Shown piece after piece: positions 7,751-16,470 of a stretch of DNA of 64,000 bases. A program made the translations under genes and the position numbers. Position 1 is the first letter of the stretch, and each line of letters opens with the position of its first letter. The notes below the pieces were generated by a model, which saw nothing but the letters and a program-made list of their open reading frames with translations, was not told the origin of the DNA and did no database searches. The stretch comes from Fimbriimonadaceae bacterium (GTDB lineage: Bacteria; Armatimonadota; Fimbriimonadia; Fimbriimonadales; Fimbriimonadaceae), in NCBI GenBank assembly GCA_019187105.1, contig JABAQM010000001.1, forward strand, positions 1,612,001 through 1,676,000, read 5' to 3'.

Positions 7751-8329
7751 CTAATCCAACAGCTTGACCGTACCGGACGGCATGTCGTACACGCCGGATC
7801 GGACGACGGTGCGACCTCCGCGCACGGCATCGAAGAGAGAGGCGCACTCCGAAGTCAGGGTCCGTGCCGCATTAATCGCGTTTTGCTCGATCGTCGATTC
7901 GTAGATCGACTCCTTTTTGCTGAACCGGACATCCTGAAAGGCAGCTTGGACCATGTATCGCAGCCCGCCCCCGGACCCGGTCTGGCCCTCCACGATTTGC
8001 CTCACGGCCAGGCAGCCGGAGTGGCCGAGCACCACCACCAGCGGCACTTCGAAGTCGCCGACGGCGATCTCGATCATCCATCGCGCGCTCTCGCTCGCGA
8101 CATTCGCAGGGACGCGGGTCACGAAGAGGCTCCCCAGCTCCTGGTCGAAGATCGTTTCCGGAACCACGCGGCTGTCTGAACATGAGATGACGGCGGCGAT
8201 CGGCTGCTGGACCAACGCGATCTCATGGAGGTCTTCGAGGGAGTAGGTGCGATGGTGGTTCTTGCCGGTGGCAAACCGCTGGTTGCCGTCCATCAGTCGG
8301 TTGAGTGCCTGGTCAGGCGTAATAGACAC
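7751..8329 (-). CDS. Beta-class carbonic anhydrase
   Basis: A 192-residue enzyme that interconverts CO2 and bicarbonate. The zinc-site motifs are present: CSDSR at about residue 50 (Cys plus the Asp-Arg dyad) and HSGC at about residue 104. The N-terminal pattern ALNRLMDGNQRFATG is typical of the short soluble beta enzymes. There is no signal peptide, so it is cytoplasmic. The start is GTG; TAATTT lies 4 bases upstream. Expressed apart from the convergent sdhB unit and divergent from the DsbD-like gene. Confidence 0.95.
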   Translation of the reverse strand: MSITPDQALNRLMDGNQRFATGKNHHRTYSLEDLHEIALVQQPIAAVISCSDSRVVPETIFDQELGSLFVTRVPANVASESARWMIEIAVGDFEVPLVVVLGHSGCLAVRQIVEGQTGSGGGLRYMVQAAFQDVRFSKKESIYESTIEQNAINAARTLTSECASLFDAVRGGRTVVRSGVYDMPSGTVKLLD

Positions 8330-8364
8330 GCGAAAATTATTTCACGCCGCGCGTCTAATCGGTT

Positions 8365-9150
8365 ATGACGGCGATCATCGCGGCATGGCTGGTGGCGCAG
8401 AGTGGCGGTCACGCTAGGTTCGATCTCCTGACGGACTCAAGCTCGATCCAAGCTGGAAAGGCGTTCTGGATTGCCGCCCGGTTCCGCATCGATCCAGGAT
8501 GGCACATCTACTGGAAGAATCCGGGGGATTCTGGAGTGCCCACGTCGGTGACACTGAAGCTGCCGCAGGGCTTCAGGGCCGAGCCGTTCAATTGGCCCGG
8601 GCCAACGCGCTTCGTGGATGGGGAGATCGTCAACTATGGCTATGCAGCGGAGGCGGTCCTTGTAGCAAAGGTCACGCCGCCGAAATCCATGAAACTCCGA
8701 AGCAAGGCGACCATAAGGGCCGAGGCCTCATGGATGGCCTGCAAGGAGATGTGTGTGATGGGCGCAGGTAGGGGCAGCCTGTCGCTGGTGGCCGGTCCCT
8801 CCCCAAAGCCCAAGGTTGACTTCTCATCGTATCGCTCCCGGTTGCCGGTTCCAGCGCCTGCCGCAACAGCGGCCTTCAAGGTCAAGGAGGGTGTCGTCGA
8901 GCTTTGGTGGAAGGCCAAGCCAGGGGCGGTCGCCGCGACTTACTTCTTTCCCGAAGCAACCGACCTCATCCAAGTTGGAGCGCCTCAGGCCCAGCTAACC
9001 GATGAGAACGGTGGCCGGATTGGCTTGAGACTGCCCGTAATGGAGGGCAAAACGCCACCCAGCAACCTCTCCGGCGTCTTGGAGTTTGCACTTTCACCGA
9101 ACAAACCCCGGTATTTCATCGTAAATGCTCCATGTAAGCGCGCTGATTGA
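8365..9150 (+). CDS. DsbD N-terminal-domain-like periplasmic protein
   Basis: A 261-residue protein with a short signal peptide (TAIIAAWLVAQSGG). GWHIYWKNPGDSGVPTSV is the hallmark of the DsbD alpha domain family (PF11412-type). CKEMC at residues 126-130 corresponds to the redox cysteine pair of that fold. Unlike E. coli DsbD there is no membrane domain or thioredoxin domain fused to it. The next gene, a thioredoxin-fold protein, starts 15 bases after its stop, so the pair may do together what the fused protein does: pass electrons to periplasmic disulfides. That partnership is inferred. Confidence 0.8.
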   Translation: MTAIIAAWLVAQSGGHARFDLLTDSSSIQAGKAFWIAARFRIDPGWHIYWKNPGDSGVPTSVTLKLPQGFRAEPFNWPGPTRFVDGEIVNYGYAAEAVLVAKVTPPKSMKLRSKATIRAEASWMACKEMCVMGAGRGSLSLVAGPSPKPKVDFSSYRSRLPVPAPAATAAFKVKEGVVELWWKAKPGAVAATYFFPEATDLIQVGAPQAQLTDENGGRIGLRLPVMEGKTPPSNLSGVLEFALSPNKPRYFIVNAPCKRAD

Positions 9151-9164
9151 GCGCGGAGGGAACT

Positions 9165-9776
9165 ATGGTTAAGACGGGATGGATTGTTGGTCTCGCGATC
9201 GCTGGGATCGCCACCGCGCAAACGCTACAGAAAAAACCCGAACCGGCGCCTGAGCTTAACTTCGAGCTCGCCGCCGTTAGTGGAAAGAACTTCACGCTAA
9301 AGAACTTTCGCGGCAAGTACGTCGTTCTGGAGTGGTGGAACTATGGCTGCCCGGTCGTGCAAAAGCACTACCGAAGCTCAAACATCCCTAAGCTGCAGAA
9401 GGAGTTCATGGACCAAGGCGTGGTTTGGGCCTCCATCGTCTCGTCTGCTCCCGGAAAGCAGGGTCATGTTACGGCCGACAATGGCTTGGCCCACATGAAG
9501 GAAATGGGCGGCAATCCAACCGACATTCTCCTGGATCCCACGGGTGAGGTCGGCAAAATGTTCAAGGCGCGCGCTACCCCCCAAATCGTCTTGATTTCGC
9601 CCACCGGTGAGATTCTCTATAACGGGGCGATCGACAGCGATCCCCGCGCCTCCGGCGAAGCCATCCTCAAGTCGGAGAATTATCTTCGCCGTGCTTGGGC
9701 CGAAGTCAAAGAGGGCAGGCCGGTTTCGATTTCAACCACTCAAGCCTATGGCTGTTCCGTAAAGTACGGCAGCTAA
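9165..9776 (+). CDS. Thioredoxin-fold redoxin (AhpC/TSA-like), exported
   Basis: A 203-residue protein with a signal peptide (MVKTGWIVGLAIAGIATAQT). The fold is peroxiredoxin/TlpA-like: FTLKNFRGKYVVLEWWNYGCPVV places one active cysteine at the head of helix 1, and ARATPQIVLISPTG gives the cis-proline loop. A second cysteine is at the C-terminus in AYGCSVKY, a pattern shared by a group of periplasmic redoxins. I chose ATG 9165 because GGAGGGAACT is correctly spaced before it; an upstream TTG at 9147 overlaps the previous gene. Likely works with the DsbD-like protein encoded just before it. Confidence 0.85.
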   Translation: MVKTGWIVGLAIAGIATAQTLQKKPEPAPELNFELAAVSGKNFTLKNFRGKYVVLEWWNYGCPVVQKHYRSSNIPKLQKEFMDQGVVWASIVSSAPGKQGHVTADNGLAHMKEMGGNPTDILLDPTGEVGKMFKARATPQIVLISPTGEILYNGAIDSDPRASGEAILKSENYLRRAWAEVKEGRPVSISTTQAYGCSVKYGS

Positions 9777-9794
9777 ACTCTCCTCGCACGACAC

Positions 9795-9833
9795 ACCCCG
9801 CTCAGCGCCAGCCGGGCGGGGTTGCTTTTTTCT
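9795..9833 (+). terminator. Intrinsic terminator
   Basis: ACCCCGC at 9795-9801 pairs with GCGGGGT at 9816-9822, and a T-rich tract (TTGCTTTTTT) follows. It ends the redox gene pair and separates it from the convergent S41 peptidase gene. Confidence 0.85.
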
Positions 9834-9835
9834 CG

Positions 9836-10879
9836 TTAGTCTCCGTCTTGCAGGCCCTTCAGCAGCGACTCGAGCTCCTTCTTCAGCTCGGCATCGGTCG
9901 CCTTTTCGATGAGGGACTTGAGAGCCATCACCTGCGCCGTCTTCAGGCCATCAGCAGGGCTTACCGCAACATCCGGAATCACGCCGACCGCCTCCCAATT
10001 CTTCTTGGAATGGGGATTCTCGGCCTTGCCGGAAGGAATGAAGCATGCGAAATGATCGGTGAGCCGCACCATGCCGCCCGGATTGGCGCCACCCCAAGTC
10101 GGTTCACCGATAATGGTGCCGCGCTTCAGCTGCTGGAAGTTGTAAGCGCATTCCTCGGCCCCGGAGCCGGTGCGCTTGCTCGTCAGGACGTAGAGCGCAG
10201 CATTGGGAAACCGCGGTCCTTTGACCTCCTTCAGCGTCCAGAATTCGGTCTTCGTCAGCTTATCGGCCTGCCGGAAGTAGATGTTGTTCAGGTGGACAGG
10301 CTTCTCATCAAAGAAGTAGCTGCAGAAAAGTTGAACGCCGGAAGGACTGCCACCACCATTGCTTCGCAAGTCGACGATAAACGCGTCGCAATTGCCAAGA
10401 AACCTCATCGCACCCTCGAGGGGCTGCGCCATGTCTGCCGGTTCGGCGAAGCCATTGAACTTGACGTAGCCGATGTTCCCCGGAAGTCTCTCGACCTTCT
10501 CGAAATTGGCATTGCTCATCCGCACGATTTCGCGGTACCGCTTCATTTCCTCTGCGGAAGGCTCACCCGGCCGCTCGCGTTTGGGAATACCGTTGGGGAT
10601 GTACCGAAAGCGGAAATGAGCGTCGGTCACCTTGGATTTGAGCAGCGCGTTAACCTTGTCCGCGAACTCCGTATTGGACTGGAGTCCATCGAATTCCTTG
10701 GTCTTGGTCCAGTCTTGAATCGCCTTCGCAATGGTCTTCGCGAGGTCGATCTCGACGTACTCGGCTTCGATCTCGCGGCTAAGCGCGGTCATCGCCTGCA
10801 GCCGCTCGGCCTTGGTCGGCTCGTCGACCTTGGCCGCAGCGGTCTGCATCAGGAGGAGGGAAATTAGAGCAATGTGCAT
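9836..10879 (-). CDS. S41-family (C-terminal-processing/tricorn-like) serine peptidase
   Basis: A 347-residue exported protein (signal MHIALISLLLMQTAAA). It has the S41 core: GYVKFNGFAEP, then NCDAFIVDLRSNGGGSPSG, and the catalytic serine in LTSKRTGSGAEECAYNFQQL. The domain order, without a PDZ domain and with a helical N-terminal domain, resembles interphotoreceptor-retinoid-binding-protein-like S41 members more than CtpA. It probably cleaves or binds peptides in the periplasm; the target is unknown. The TetR gene lies 10 bases upstream in the same direction, so the peptidase is the likely second gene of a TetR-controlled operon. Confidence 0.9.
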   Translation of the reverse strand: MHIALISLLLMQTAAAKVDEPTKAERLQAMTALSREIEAEYVEIDLAKTIAKAIQDWTKTKEFDGLQSNTEFADKVNALLKSKVTDAHFRFRYIPNGIPKRERPGEPSAEEMKRYREIVRMSNANFEKVERLPGNIGYVKFNGFAEPADMAQPLEGAMRFLGNCDAFIVDLRSNGGGSPSGVQLFCSYFFDEKPVHLNNIYFRQADKLTKTEFWTLKEVKGPRFPNAALYVLTSKRTGSGAEECAYNFQQLKRGTIIGEPTWGGANPGGMVRLTDHFACFIPSGKAENPHSKKNWEAVGVIPDVAVSPADGLKTAQVMALKSLIEKATDAELKKELESLLKGLQDGD

Positions 10880-10889
10880 AGGTGTTCTC

Positions 10890-11501
10890 TCAGTGTTTGG
10901 TTGTCAGGATGCCGTGAAGCAACAGGTCGACAAGCGCCGTCAACCTCGCTTGAATGGAAGTGGGCGTGCCAAGTTCGCGCACGCTAAGGCTATAAGGGAG
11001 AAAAGCATTGGTCGCCAGAACCATCGATTCCGCCGTCCGGTCTAACTCGCCGGCGCGAATCTCTCTAGCGGCGCAACCTTCCTTAAGAAGGTCGGTAATC
11101 AAGGCGGTTTCGACCGCGAAGTACTGGGCGCGACGCGCCATGTAATCGGCGCGAACGACGGCGAAGAGCTCATCCAGACTGTGGGAGTAGTCCTGAACCT
11201 GTTCGATTCGGCCCATGACGCGGCGAACCAGAATTTGACGGAGTCGGTCGGCGACCGAACCGGAGCTCGTCGCGATTTCTCGGAGCTCGTCGTGGACGTT
11301 GGCCACAACCCTGCCGATCGAGCTCAGTCCGAGGTCCTTCTTGCTGTCGAAGTAGGTGTAGATGGTCCGCTTGCTGACCCCGGCTTCCTGGGCGACATCT
11401 TCCATCGTCATCTTTCGGAAGCCATAGCGCGCCATCAGGCGGTCGGTGGCGTCCAAGATCGCCTCGGAAGTGCTGGTCTGCGGCAGAGGTCCGATCGACA
11501 T
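10890..11501 (-). CDS. TetR-family transcriptional regulator
   Basis: A 203-residue repressor. The N-terminal HTH is ILDATDRLMARYGFRKMTMEDVAQEAGVSKRTIYTYFDSKKDL (residues about 14-56), canonical for the family. The rest is the variable ligand-binding domain. The start ATG 11501 has TAGTAT 6 bases upstream, and a perfect 9-base inverted repeat lies just beyond, around the -35 region, so autoregulation is very likely. The same repeat is about 50 bases upstream of the -10 of the divergent phosphodiesterase gene. The downstream S41 peptidase is the probable co-regulated gene. Confidence 0.92.
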   Translation of the reverse strand: MSIGPLPQTSTSEAILDATDRLMARYGFRKMTMEDVAQEAGVSKRTIYTYFDSKKDLGLSSIGRVVANVHDELREIATSSGSVADRLRQILVRRVMGRIEQVQDYSHSLDELFAVVRADYMARRAQYFAVETALITDLLKEGCAAREIRAGELDRTAESMVLATNAFLPYSLSVRELGTPTSIQARLTALVDLLLHGILTTKH

Positions 11502-11507
11502 CGAGGG

Positions 11508-11513
11508 ATACTA
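11508..11513 (-). promoter_or_regulatory. TANNNT -10 element, probable leaderless promoter of tetR
   Basis: TAGTAT on the minus strand, 6 bases before the ATG at 11501 and directly next to the operator. Confidence 0.6.
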
Positions 11514-11517
11514 CGTA

Positions 11518-11545
11518 ATTGCACGATTTCAGGGTTTCGTGCAAT
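11518..11545. promoter_or_regulatory. Probable TetR operator
   Basis: ATTGCACGA at 11518-11526 and TCGTGCAAT at 11537-11545 are perfect inverted repeats of 9 bases with a 10-base spacer. Size and position, immediately upstream of the -10 of a tetR gene, are those of an autoregulatory TetR operator. No second copy was noticed elsewhere in the window. Confidence 0.8.
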
Positions 11546-11570
11546 GTGATCTTTTCATTGTTAAAGCGAC

Positions 11571-11601
11571 TTGGACCGGTAGAGCCGCCTCGCGGTAGAG
11601 T
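11571..11601 (+). promoter_or_regulatory. Promoter with -35 and TANNNT -10, leaderless
   Basis: TTGGAC at 11571-11576, 19 bases, then TAGAGT at 11596-11601, which ends 7 bases before the ATG at 11609. Confidence 0.6.
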
Positions 11602-11608
11602 TCAGCCA

Positions 11609-13498
11609 ATGCTCGCCTGTGCCCTCGCCGTCACCCTTCTGCCAGCACAAGTCGCCGGACCCAAGCTCGTGATCGTGTCGTGGGATGGGGCGCCGGATTG
11701 GGTTGTCGACCGCTTGCTGGCAGAAGGCAAGCTTCCCAATGTCGCCCGTCTCGCCCGCGAAGGGGTCTCGTCCGAATCCGTCATTGCCGCTTTTCCTTCA
11801 AAGACCGCTGTTGGTCACGCGGCCATCTTCACCGGATGCTGGGGTGACGACAATGGCATCGTCAATAACACGGTTCCGCGGCTACCGATCGGAGAGCACA
11901 CCCTGCTGGAGACCTATTCGGGATTTGACAGCCGGTCGCTCCGTGCCGAACCTGCCTACGTCACATTGGCCAAGGATGGACTGAAGGTTTGCGTCCTGTC
12001 AGCCACCCAGTCTTATCCACCCGAGCCGCACGTCGATGCCCTCAAAAAGGTTGGCGCTGAAGGTCGCTTTACCCAGTTCAGTGGGTTCGAGTCGCCACTG
12101 TCGGAGGGCCAAATGATCGGGGCAGAACGCTTCGACGAGAAGCCCGCTGCATGGGAGGGTGCTCCAAAGCATACGGGCCGGGTCGCCACGTTCAGCTTCA
12201 AGCTGGCCGACACTGCCTTCTTCGGTTTGGCCTATGACAGTTCCGATGACCCGGCCATCGGTTTCGATACCGTCGCGATTCGCAAGGCGTCGACAGGGGC
12301 CGCCGCAGAAACCCTAATCCTCAAGCCGGCGGAAGCGCGAGAAGATTCCACAAAGTGGAGCAAGGCAGTACGAATTCGGTCCGGGCAGCGACAAGCAAAT
12401 ACCTCGTTCCGCCTTTTCGAGCTTAAATCGGACGGCTCGTCCATGGCGCTCTATTGCCGTAAGGCCAGCGCACTTCCAGGAGCCCACACCGCCGAGCAGG
12501 AAGAGCAGTACCTGTCGCACTATCCCGGATTTCACGACGACGAGTTCAGCCCGTATGAGAGAGGTATTTTTGGCAAGCCGAAATTCTCTGGCGGAGACGG
12601 AACCGCCGAACGGCGGCTACTGGAAGTCGTGAAGTCGGATTGCGATTACCTTGCTGCCGGAACTGCCTTCGTTCTCGACACTTGGAAGCCGGATGTGATT
12701 TTTCACTACACGCCGATGTCGGACAGCGCCGGCCATACGTGGATGGGCTACATGGACCCGGAGGTAGAAGGGGTTGACCCAGCCGTCCGCGCCTATTTTT
12801 GGGAATGTTATGAGCGAGTGTTCCAGATGCAGGATGCGTGGCTCGGAACTATTCTCGACAAGGTCGGTCCCGAGACGGTCGTCGCTCTCGTGAGCGACCA
12901 CGGTATGCAGGGCGTGACGTCGTATGCAAATGTCAACGCGATCCTCGCCAAGGCCGGCCTCGCCACATTTGGACCCGAAGGCCGAATCGACCTAAGCAAA
13001 ACAAAGGTCTGCGCCCCGCCCTGGGCTGATTTTGGCTTGGTCGTCAACACCGTCGATCGCAAGGGTGGAATCGTGGCTCTTGCCGACAAGAAGAAGGTGC
13101 TCCAGGATGCCACGACGGCCCTGCTTAGTGCGAGGGATCCGGATGGCAGCGCCATCGTGACGTCGGTGATGCAGGCCGACGTCTGGCGCGGCCTGGGCCT
13201 CGGCGGGGCGTCTGGCGCCGATGCGTTTCTAGACTTCGCACCCGGCCTTTACCCATCCGGCCGCCGATCCTCAAATCTCACCGAGCGATCGCCTGAACCG
13301 TTCGGGGTGCACGGCTTCGTGCCGTACCGAGCGAAAATGCAGACGGTCTTCTATGCGAGGGGCAAGGGCCTGGCAAGGGGGGCAAAACTCAGCACGATTC
13401 GCCAAGTCGACATCATGCCGACCCTTTGCCGCGCGCTTGGCGCCACCCCACCTCCGAAGGCCATCGGCAACGTCATCGGCCAAGCGATCGACAAGTAA
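11609..13498 (+). CDS. Alkaline-phosphatase-superfamily phosphodiesterase/nucleotide pyrophosphatase
   Basis: A 629-residue exported enzyme (signal MLACALAVTLLPAQVAG). Metal and nucleophile motifs of the NPP branch are present: IVSWDGAPDW (first Asp), FPSKTAVGHAAIFTG (nucleophile Thr), TPMSDSAGHTWM (Asp and His) and LVSDHGM (Asp-His). The middle (residues about 180-330) is an insertion without recognisable motifs. The start was set at ATG 11609 because it follows TAGAGT by 7 bases and opens the signal peptide; an in-frame start at 11519 would lie inside the TetR operator. It hydrolyses a phosphodiester or phosphonate whose identity is not evident. Confidence 0.87.
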   Translation: MLACALAVTLLPAQVAGPKLVIVSWDGAPDWVVDRLLAEGKLPNVARLAREGVSSESVIAAFPSKTAVGHAAIFTGCWGDDNGIVNNTVPRLPIGEHTLLETYSGFDSRSLRAEPAYVTLAKDGLKVCVLSATQSYPPEPHVDALKKVGAEGRFTQFSGFESPLSEGQMIGAERFDEKPAAWEGAPKHTGRVATFSFKLADTAFFGLAYDSSDDPAIGFDTVAIRKASTGAAAETLILKPAEAREDSTKWSKAVRIRSGQRQANTSFRLFELKSDGSSMALYCRKASALPGAHTAEQEEQYLSHYPGFHDDEFSPYERGIFGKPKFSGGDGTAERRLLEVVKSDCDYLAAGTAFVLDTWKPDVIFHYTPMSDSAGHTWMGYMDPEVEGVDPAVRAYFWECYERVFQMQDAWLGTILDKVGPETVVALVSDHGMQGVTSYANVNAILAKAGLATFGPEGRIDLSKTKVCAPPWADFGLVVNTVDRKGGIVALADKKKVLQDATTALLSARDPDGSAIVTSVMQADVWRGLGLGGASGADAFLDFAPGLYPSGRRSSNLTERSPEPFGVHGFVPYRAKMQTVFYARGKGLARGAKLSTIRQVDIMPTLCRALGATPPPKAIGNVIGQAIDK

Positions 13499-13592
13499 GT
13501 AAGCACCCCCTGGGGTGATTTCCGATGACACGGTGGCTTTGCCTTGTGCTCGCTTGCGGAAGTTGCACCTTGGAAGCGACATCATTGAATTG

Positions 13593-15308
13593 ATGCTCAC
13601 GTTCGAAATGCAAGCCGGAGGAGAGGTTGCAGTCGACGTCGATGGATTGCAGCTGATCGAGACTCCCATCTACAACAAGGGAAGCGCATTTTCGCAGGAG
13701 GAACGGACCGAGCTCGGCTTGGAGGGGCTGTTGCCGCCTCATGCAACAGACCTCGAGGAACAGTGCCAACGGGTGTGGGAAGAACTCTGCTTCAAATCCA
13801 CCGACGAGGAAAAGCACATCTACCTTCGCGGTCTCCAAGATCGGAACGAGGTGCTGTTTTATCGTCTGCTTCATGACCACCTCGAAGAGACGATGCCCTT
13901 GATCTACACGCCGGTTGTGGGGTGGGCATGTCGGCACTTTAGCCACATCTACCGAAGACCGCGCGGCATCTTCGTATCCTATCCAAATCGAGACCATATC
14001 CGACGCCTGCTGCAGAATCGGGCTTTTCGAGACGTGGACGTCATTGTCGTGACCGATGGTGAACGGATCCTCGGTCTTGGCGATCAAGGAGCCGGCGGGA
14101 TGGGAATCCCGATCGGCAAGCTATCGCTGTACACGCTTTGCGGCGGAATCCATCCCGCTCGAACGTTGCCCATCCTGCTCGATTGCGGGACGGACAATGG
14201 GGAACGGCTGGACGACCCCCATTACTTGGGTTGGCGCCACCACCGCATCCGGGGCGAGCAGTACTTCGCCTTCATCGAACAGTTCGTGGATGCTGTAGAT
14301 CACGAGTTCCCAAATGTTCTGCTCCAGTGGGAAGACTTCGCTCGCGATCACGCGTCCTTTTTGCTCGATCGGTATCGGGATCGACTGTGCACGTTTAACG
14401 ACGACATCCAGGGGACGGCAGCGGTGACCGTTGCCGCGATCTTGTCCGCAATGCGGACGACCGGCGGTCGTTTGAGGGACCTCCGCATGGTGCTTTTAGG
14501 AGCCGGATCGGCAGCGATCGGAATTGCTGACCTCGTCGTGGCGGCCCTTGCTCAAGAAGGAGTCCCGGAACGCGAGGCCCTCGATTCGATCTGGATCCTC
14601 AATTCACGCGGCCTGCTGACCGAGGATATGGCTGACATCAAACCCTTCCAGCGCCGATTCGTGAAGACCCGCGGGAGTCTGTCTGGCTGGGCGCCGCCGG
14701 CAATTGGCCACTATCAACTCGATGAGGTTGTCGCCAATGTTAAGCCGAATGCGCTCATCGGCGTCTCTGGCCAGCCTCGGATGTTCACGGAGGCGATCGT
14801 CCGAACCGTAGCGGCTCACGCCGATCGACCGATCATCTTTCCGCTCTCCAATCCGACCTCCCGATCCGAGGCGACGCCTGCCGACCTCATCGAGTGGACC
14901 GACGGACGGGTCATCGCCGCAACCGGGAGCCCCTTTGCCCCCGTGGAGCATGGTGGCAGAGCTATCCCTATCGCCCAGTGCAACAACAGCTACATCTTTC
15001 CGGGACTTGGATTGGGGGTCTTGGCTTCCGGCGCCAAACGCGTCAGGCCTTCGATGTTTCTTGCCGCCGCCCAAGAAGCTGCCCGGTGCGCATTTGATTT
15101 TGGTGCCGCCGGAATGGTTCTCCCGCCGTTGAATCGCATTCGCGATGTGTCGCTACGAATCGCCCTTCGCGTCGGATTGACTGCGATCGAGGAGGGATTG
15201 GCTCCGGTCGTGCCCGAAACAGAGTTACGCAACAGGATTGCCGAACGAATGTGGCACCCGGCCTATCCCAGGCTGGTGCCGGCGAGAGAGCCCGTCGGTC
15301 GGCGATAA
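13593..15308 (+). CDS. maeA: NAD-dependent malic enzyme
   Basis: A cytoplasmic enzyme of about 571 residues that decarboxylates malate to pyruvate. Strong family segments run its full length: YNKGSAFSQEERTELGL, IYTPVVGWACRHFSHIYRRPRGIF, VVTDGERILGLGDQGAGGMGIPIGKLSLYT (with the catalytic region), LQWEDFARDHA, CTFNDDIQGTAAVTVAAILSA (metal Asp pair), and the NAD fold VLLGAGSAAIGIADLV. It is of the E. coli SfcA/eukaryotic long type. The N-terminus is uncertain: ATG 13593, ATG 13608 and GTG 13515 are all in frame, none with a clear ribosome site; 13593 fits the family length. Confidence 0.93.
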   Translation: MLTFEMQAGGEVAVDVDGLQLIETPIYNKGSAFSQEERTELGLEGLLPPHATDLEEQCQRVWEELCFKSTDEEKHIYLRGLQDRNEVLFYRLLHDHLEETMPLIYTPVVGWACRHFSHIYRRPRGIFVSYPNRDHIRRLLQNRAFRDVDVIVVTDGERILGLGDQGAGGMGIPIGKLSLYTLCGGIHPARTLPILLDCGTDNGERLDDPHYLGWRHHRIRGEQYFAFIEQFVDAVDHEFPNVLLQWEDFARDHASFLLDRYRDRLCTFNDDIQGTAAVTVAAILSAMRTTGGRLRDLRMVLLGAGSAAIGIADLVVAALAQEGVPEREALDSIWILNSRGLLTEDMADIKPFQRRFVKTRGSLSGWAPPAIGHYQLDEVVANVKPNALIGVSGQPRMFTEAIVRTVAAHADRPIIFPLSNPTSRSEATPADLIEWTDGRVIAATGSPFAPVEHGGRAIPIAQCNNSYIFPGLGLGVLASGAKRVRPSMFLAAAQEAARCAFDFGAAGMVLPPLNRIRDVSLRIALRVGLTAIEEGLAPVVPETELRNRIAERMWHPAYPRLVPAREPVGRR

Positions 15309-15391
15309 GACCTGGCCGATCGGCCCGCTGAGCATCGCAACATGATTCCACGTGACCCCGGTCCTGGCGCTGGAGCCGTGGGGTGTTAAGC

Positions 15392-15397
15392 TATACT
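15392..15397 (+). promoter_or_regulatory. -10 element TATACT
   Basis: TATACT ends 9 bases before the ATG at 15407, so a transcript from it would be leaderless or nearly so. It also argues against translation starting at the in-frame GTG 15383, which lies upstream of this -10. Confidence 0.5.
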
Positions 15398-15406
15398 AAC
15401 GTCCAC

Positions 15407-16420
15407 ATGTCCGGCCAGAACGGTAATGACTGGATTGTCTTGCGCAATGCGCGGGGGCACAACCTTCTGGGGGTCGATCTGGCGATCCCGAAGGGTCTTT
15501 TCACGTGCATCACCGGCGTTTCCGGAAGCGGCAAGTCGACCCTCATCCAGGACACCCTATTCCCCCGGCTGATGTACGAGATCTACGGCACGCGCGGCAC
15601 GTGGGAACCACACGACTCTATCGAAGGGCTTGAGGGGCTCGACAAGGTCATCGACATCGACCAGAGTCCGATCGGGAAGACTCCGCGAAGCAACCCCGCG
15701 ACCTATACCGGCACGTTCGATATGATCCGTGACCTGTTCACGCTCACCCCAGATGCCAAAATTCGCGGCTATAAATCAGGCCGCTTCAGCTTTAACGTGA
15801 AGGGCGGGCGGTGCGAGGCGTGCAAGGGCGACGGGATCATTAAGATCGAGATGCACTTCTTGCCCGACGTCTACGTGCCGTGCGAAGTGTGCAAGGGCAA
15901 GCGCTACAACCGCGAGACGCTCGAAGTGCGTTACAAAGGCAAGAACATCGCCGACGTGCTCGAGATGACGATCGAAGAAGCGTGCGAGTTTTTTCAGCCG
16001 CTTCCGCGCATCCACCGCAAGCTGGCGACCTTGCTGGATGTCGGCCTCGGCTACATACGCATGGGCCAGCCCGCGACGACGCTTTCGGGAGGGGAAGCTC
16101 AGCGCGTGAAGCTGGCGGAAGAATTGTCCAAACGCGCCACCGGACGGACGGTCTACATCCTCGACGAACCGACGACGGGGCTGCATTTCGAAGACGTCAA
16201 GCGGCTGCTGACGGTATTGCACCGGCTCGTCGACCAGGGCAACACGATGGTCGTCATCGAACACAACCTCGACGTGATCAAAACCGCCGACTGGATCATC
16301 GACATGGGCCCGGAAGGCGGCACCGGCGGCGGCACGGTGGTGGCGATGGGGACGCCGGAGGAAGTAGCGGATGTTCCGGGTAGCTGGACCGGGCAGTTCT
16401 TACGGGGGGTGCTGGCATGA
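15407..16420 (+). CDS. Free-standing C-terminal half of UvrA (single ABC module)
   Basis: A 337-residue protein equivalent to only the second ATP-binding module of UvrA, the damage-recognition ATPase of nucleotide excision repair; the full protein is about 940 residues. It begins [18 protein letters not shown], then Walker [18 protein letters not shown], the zinc module RCEACKGDG...[15 protein letters not shown], signature [18 protein letters not shown] and Walker [14 protein letters not shown], and ends like UvrA with FLRGVLA. Nothing like the N-terminal half lies in the roughly 100 bases between it and maeA, so it is not a recent frameshift. All second-module motifs look intact and it has its own -10 element. 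It may act as a homodimer or as an accessory to a complete UvrA elsewhere, as with drug-resistance UvrA paralogues; function is unproven. Confidence 0.9.
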   Translation: MSGQNGNDWIVLRNARGHNLLGVDLAIPKGLFTCITGVSGSGKSTLIQDTLFPRLMYEIYGTRGTWEPHDSIEGLEGLDKVIDIDQSPIGKTPRSNPATYTGTFDMIRDLFTLTPDAKIRGYKSGRFSFNVKGGRCEACKGDGIIKIEMHFLPDVYVPCEVCKGKRYNRETLEVRYKGKNIADVLEMTIEEACEFFQPLPRIHRKLATLLDVGLGYIRMGQPATTLSGGEAQRVKLAEELSKRATGRTVYILDEPTTGLHFEDVKRLLTVLHRLVDQGNTMVVIEHNLDVIKTADWIIDMGPEGGTGGGTVVAMGTPEEVADVPGSWTGQFLRGVLA

Positions 16421-16470
16421 CCGATCGAGCCGGCAGAATTCCGAATTCACTTTTGCTCAGCTTGTTTCTA

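Noticed and set aside
9695-10867. Plus-strand ORF of 390 codons over the S41 peptidase
   Set aside because: Antisense to a protein with signal peptide and S41 motifs; it also runs through the terminator at 9795-9833.
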